Shown here: piece after piece, positions 5,737 to 7,246 of the stretch
Layout: each line of letters starts with the position of its first letter
Numbering within the stretch: position 1 is the first letter of the stretch
Origin: Clostridiaceae bacterium
Lineage (GTDB): Bacteria > Bacillota > Clostridia > DSM-8532
Direction: 5' to 3'
NCBI GenBank assembly: GCA_012727625.1
Contig: JAAYGP010000053.1
Coordinates: forward strand, 1-7,246
DNA length: 7,246 bases
Notes under the pieces: model-generated
Databases searched by the model: none
What the model saw: the letters and a program-made list of their open reading frames with translations, nothing else
Told to the model about the DNA's origin: nothing
Program-made: the position numbers and the translations under genes

Positions 5737-5765
5737 TTGCCATTGCTTGCGAAACAATGTAGAAT
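5737..5765 (+). promoter_or_regulatory. sigma-A promoter for cysK
   Basis: TTGCCA (5737-5742), a 17-base spacer and TAGAAT (5760-5765) form a good -35/-10 pair. Transcription would start near 5772, so the message begins almost at the ribosome binding site AAAGAGGTG (5773-5781). This leaves no room for a leader regulator such as a T-box. Control, if any, would be at the DNA level. Confidence 0.55.
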
Positions 5766-5786
5766 ATTAATCAAAGAGGTGAAAAT

Positions 5787-6716
5787 ATGAGTGGTATAGC
5801 AAAAAGCTTAACTGATCTTATTGGAAATACGCCAATGCTTGAGCTGGTTAATTTCAACAGGGCAAATGATTTAAAAGCAAGGATAATTGCCAAGCTGGAG
5901 TATTTTAATCCTGCCGGAAGCGTTAAGGATCGTATCGGATTTGCCATGATTCATGACGCTGAGGAAAAAGGACTTATAAACAAGGATACCGTTATAATTG
6001 AACCAACCAGCGGAAACACAGGGATTGCTCTTTCTTTTGTTGCTGCAGCGAGGGGTTATCGTTTAATAATAACACTTCCTGAGAATTTCAGCGTAGAAAG
6101 AAGAAGCTTAATGAAAGCTTTGGGCGCGGAACTAATACTGACTCCGGCTCAGGAGGGGATGAACGGAGCAATACGGAAAGCAAAGGAGTTGGCAGAAGAA
6201 ATACCCAATTCTTATATACCTCAACAATTTGAAAATCCGGCTAATCCGGAGATTCACAGAAAGACCACTGCTTTGGAGATTTGGCGCGATACCGGGGGTA
6301 AGGTTGATTTGTTTGTTGCCGGAGTCGGAACCGGAGGAGCCCTGACAGGAGTTGGTGAGGTTTTAAAGAACAAAAACAAAGATGTTCGGGTTGTTGCTGT
6401 TGAGCCGGCAGATTCGCCTGTGCTGTCCGGCGGAGTGAAGGGGCCTCATAAAATACAGGGCATAGGAGCAGGGTTCGTTCCTAAGGTACTTAATACCGGT
6501 ATTATTGATGAAATCATTCAGGTTAAAAATGAGGAGGCCTTTGAAACATCCAGAAAGCTTGCTTCGGTTGAGGGACTTATGGTTGGTATTTCTTCCGGAG
6601 CGGCTGCCTTTGCCGCGATGCAAATAGCCAAAAGGCCTGAAAACAACGGGAAAAACATAGTCGTTATTTTTCCTGATACGGGAGAGCGCTATTTTTCAGC
6701 AGGTTTATATGTGTAG
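5787..6716 (+). CDS. cysK: cysteine synthase A (O-acetylserine sulfhydrylase)
   Basis: This PLP enzyme of the cytoplasm makes L-cysteine from O-acetyl-L-serine and sulfide. The 309-residue product has the full fold-type II set. LIGNTPMLEL (11-20) comes first, then the PLP lysine in NPAGSVKDRIG (K47) and the substrate loop TSGNTG (74-79). PQQFENPANPEIH (145-157), the phosphate-binding loop VGTGGALTG (180-188), the GIGAGFVP stretch (225-232), GISSG (267-271) with the pyridine-N serine, and PDTGERY (296-302) follow. The length and motifs fit CysK rather than cystathionine beta-synthase or CysM (CysM normally differs in the substrate-loop region). AAAGAGGTG lies 5 bases before the ATG. It has its own promoter and a strong terminator, so it is a single-gene unit. 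The serine acetyltransferase partner cysE is not adjacent. The C-terminus, YFSAGLYV, is a little shorter and different from the usual YLSTxLF end. Confidence 0.95.
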   Translation: MSGIAKSLTDLIGNTPMLELVNFNRANDLKARIIAKLEYFNPAGSVKDRIGFAMIHDAEEKGLINKDTVIIEPTSGNTGIALSFVAAARGYRLIITLPENFSVERRSLMKALGAELILTPAQEGMNGAIRKAKELAEEIPNSYIPQQFENPANPEIHRKTTALEIWRDTGGKVDLFVAGVGTGGALTGVGEVLKNKNKDVRVVAVEPADSPVLSGGVKGPHKIQGIGAGFVPKVLNTGIIDEIIQVKNEEAFETSRKLASVEGLMVGISSGAAAFAAMQIAKRPENNGKNIVVIFPDTGERYFSAGLYV

Positions 6717-6758
6717 ATTTAAAATCAATCTCTTAAGCTTACAATTTTAACAGTAGAA

Positions 6759-6796
6759 AAGCCGGTGAGTTTTAATAACTGACCGGCTTATTTCTT
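6759..6796. terminator. strong terminator between cysK and the convergent gene
   Basis: AAGCCGGT (6759-6766) and ACCGGCTT (6782-6789) form a perfect 8-bp stem. Past a single G-G mismatch it is extended by AGTT/AACT around a TTAAT loop. The plus strand continues ATTTCTT and the minus strand continues TTTTCTACTG, so it can stop both cysK and the convergent small gene. Confidence 0.88.
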
Positions 6797-6831
6797 ATAT
6801 ATTCATAATAATCAAGTTTTTTTGCTCAGTT

Positions 6832-7128
6832 TTATTTCTTCCTGCCGCCCTCGAGAACTTCCAGCTTGGAATCATGGCTGTTTACTCTGATAGAGAGGTT
6901 GTCCAGCTTGGTTTCGATACGATCAAAGCGTTTATCATGTTCTTCCTGCTTTTCATGTAGCTGTTTGTAGTCGTCAAACAGAGCATCAAGCTTTTGACCG
7001 TGCTCGTTTTCAATACGGACAATATCAGTTTTATCTGCCTTTTTGCTTAGTTCTGTCTTAATATCGTTCAATTCACCCTTAATGTCTACATACATCTTTT
7101 CAAGCAGTTCAAAGATTTTATCTTCCAC
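6832..7128 (-). CDS. small coiled-coil protein of unknown function
   Basis: The 98-residue product is almost wholly predicted coiled coil. It is rich in Lys, Glu and Asp, with heptad-like spacing of Leu, Ile and Val from about residue 5 to 90 (IFELLEKMYVDIKGELNDIKTELSKK; later FDRIETKLDNLSIRVNSHDSKLEVLE). It has no signal peptide, membrane helix, Cys or metal motif. It resembles short coiled-coil hypothetical proteins that are frequent in clostridia, and I cannot give a role. The start is GTG 7128, supported by GGAGG 8 bases upstream. An extended -10 promoter (7158-7166) lies just before it, and the cysK terminator serves its 3' side, so it is an independent unit. A self-associating or scaffold role is possible but only inferred. 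Confidence 0.8.
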   Translation of the reverse strand: MEDKIFELLEKMYVDIKGELNDIKTELSKKADKTDIVRIENEHGQKLDALFDDYKQLHEKQEEHDKRFDRIETKLDNLSIRVNSHDSKLEVLEGGRKK

Positions 7129-7157
7129 AATATCCGCCTCCGTTTTTCTTTGGAATA

Positions 7158-7166
7158 ATTATATCA
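7158..7166 (-). promoter_or_regulatory. extended -10 promoter for the coiled-coil gene
   Basis: The minus strand reads TGATATAAT, a consensus TATAAT with the TGn extension; the -35 region is weak. The start would be near 7151, giving a leader of about 22 bases that includes the GGAGG ribosome site. Confidence 0.65.
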
Positions 7167-7246
7167 TAGCTTTATATCATTGATCGAAATTTTTTTATTT
7201 GTGGTAAAAATTAAAAAGAATAGTTAATTGACAAAGTAAATGCAAC

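Noticed and set aside
5540..5786. A T-box or other cysteine-responsive leader before cysK
   Set aside because: No T-box TGGNACCGCG-like sequence or terminator/antiterminator pair is seen, and the best promoter starts transcription almost at the ribosome site.
6363..6623. Minus-strand frame within cysK
   Set aside because: It is antisense to highly conserved CysK motifs and has no ribosome site.
7228..7246. TTGACA as a plus-strand -35 at the right edge
   Set aside because: It is a perfect -35 hexamer, but the matching -10 would lie beyond the window, so it cannot be supported here.

Overview
The window looks like a chromosomal stretch from a low-GC member of the Firmicutes, probably a plant-polymer or sugar-fermenting clostridium. 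The grounds are AT-rich spacers, GGAGG-type ribosome binding sites, GTG and TTG starts, a clostridial CarD-type regulator, a divergent AraC/GH4 pair and a CysK-type cysteine synthase. The species cannot be fixed from what is here. No phage, CRISPR array, rRNA, tRNA or intact mobile element is visible.

Layout. Positions 1-600 are mostly gene debris: a 76-codon ORF of unknown function, an unidentified coding scrap, and a decayed piece that reads like the C-terminal part of a DUF4143 AAA-type ATPase. Next comes a minus-strand carD-type gene (655-1167). It has an unusual upstream region of about 465 bases holding a strong hairpin-plus-T-run and two candidate promoters. Upstream of that, still on the minus strand, is a GH4 alpha-galactosidase gene of the MelA type (1633-2961). 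A 446-base intergenic region separates it from a divergent AraC-family activator gene (3408-4238). This region carries three direct copies of a TTTCATGCA core and other repeats that are probably regulator sites. The pair looks like a small sugar-responsive module with no transporter in view.

From 4239 to 4820 there is no convincing gene. This stretch holds a bidirectional-type terminator behind araC, and a promoter overlapped by a LacI-type palindromic operator. The lacI-family gene that follows (4821 onward) is broken: one missing base shifts the frame near 5405, and family similarity stops near 5539, so about 100 residues of the sugar-binding domain are gone. The next gene, cysK (5787-6716), is intact with its own promoter and a strong terminator. 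The last gene (6832-7128, minus) encodes a small coiled-coil protein with a clear extended -10 promoter and converges on cysK.

The clear functional units are alpha-galactoside use (melA with its AraC regulator), cysteine synthesis (cysK) and an RNA polymerase-binding regulator (carD). No obvious new multi-gene system is present. The most interesting parts are non-coding: the melA-araC regulatory region and the hairpin plus long leader upstream of carD.
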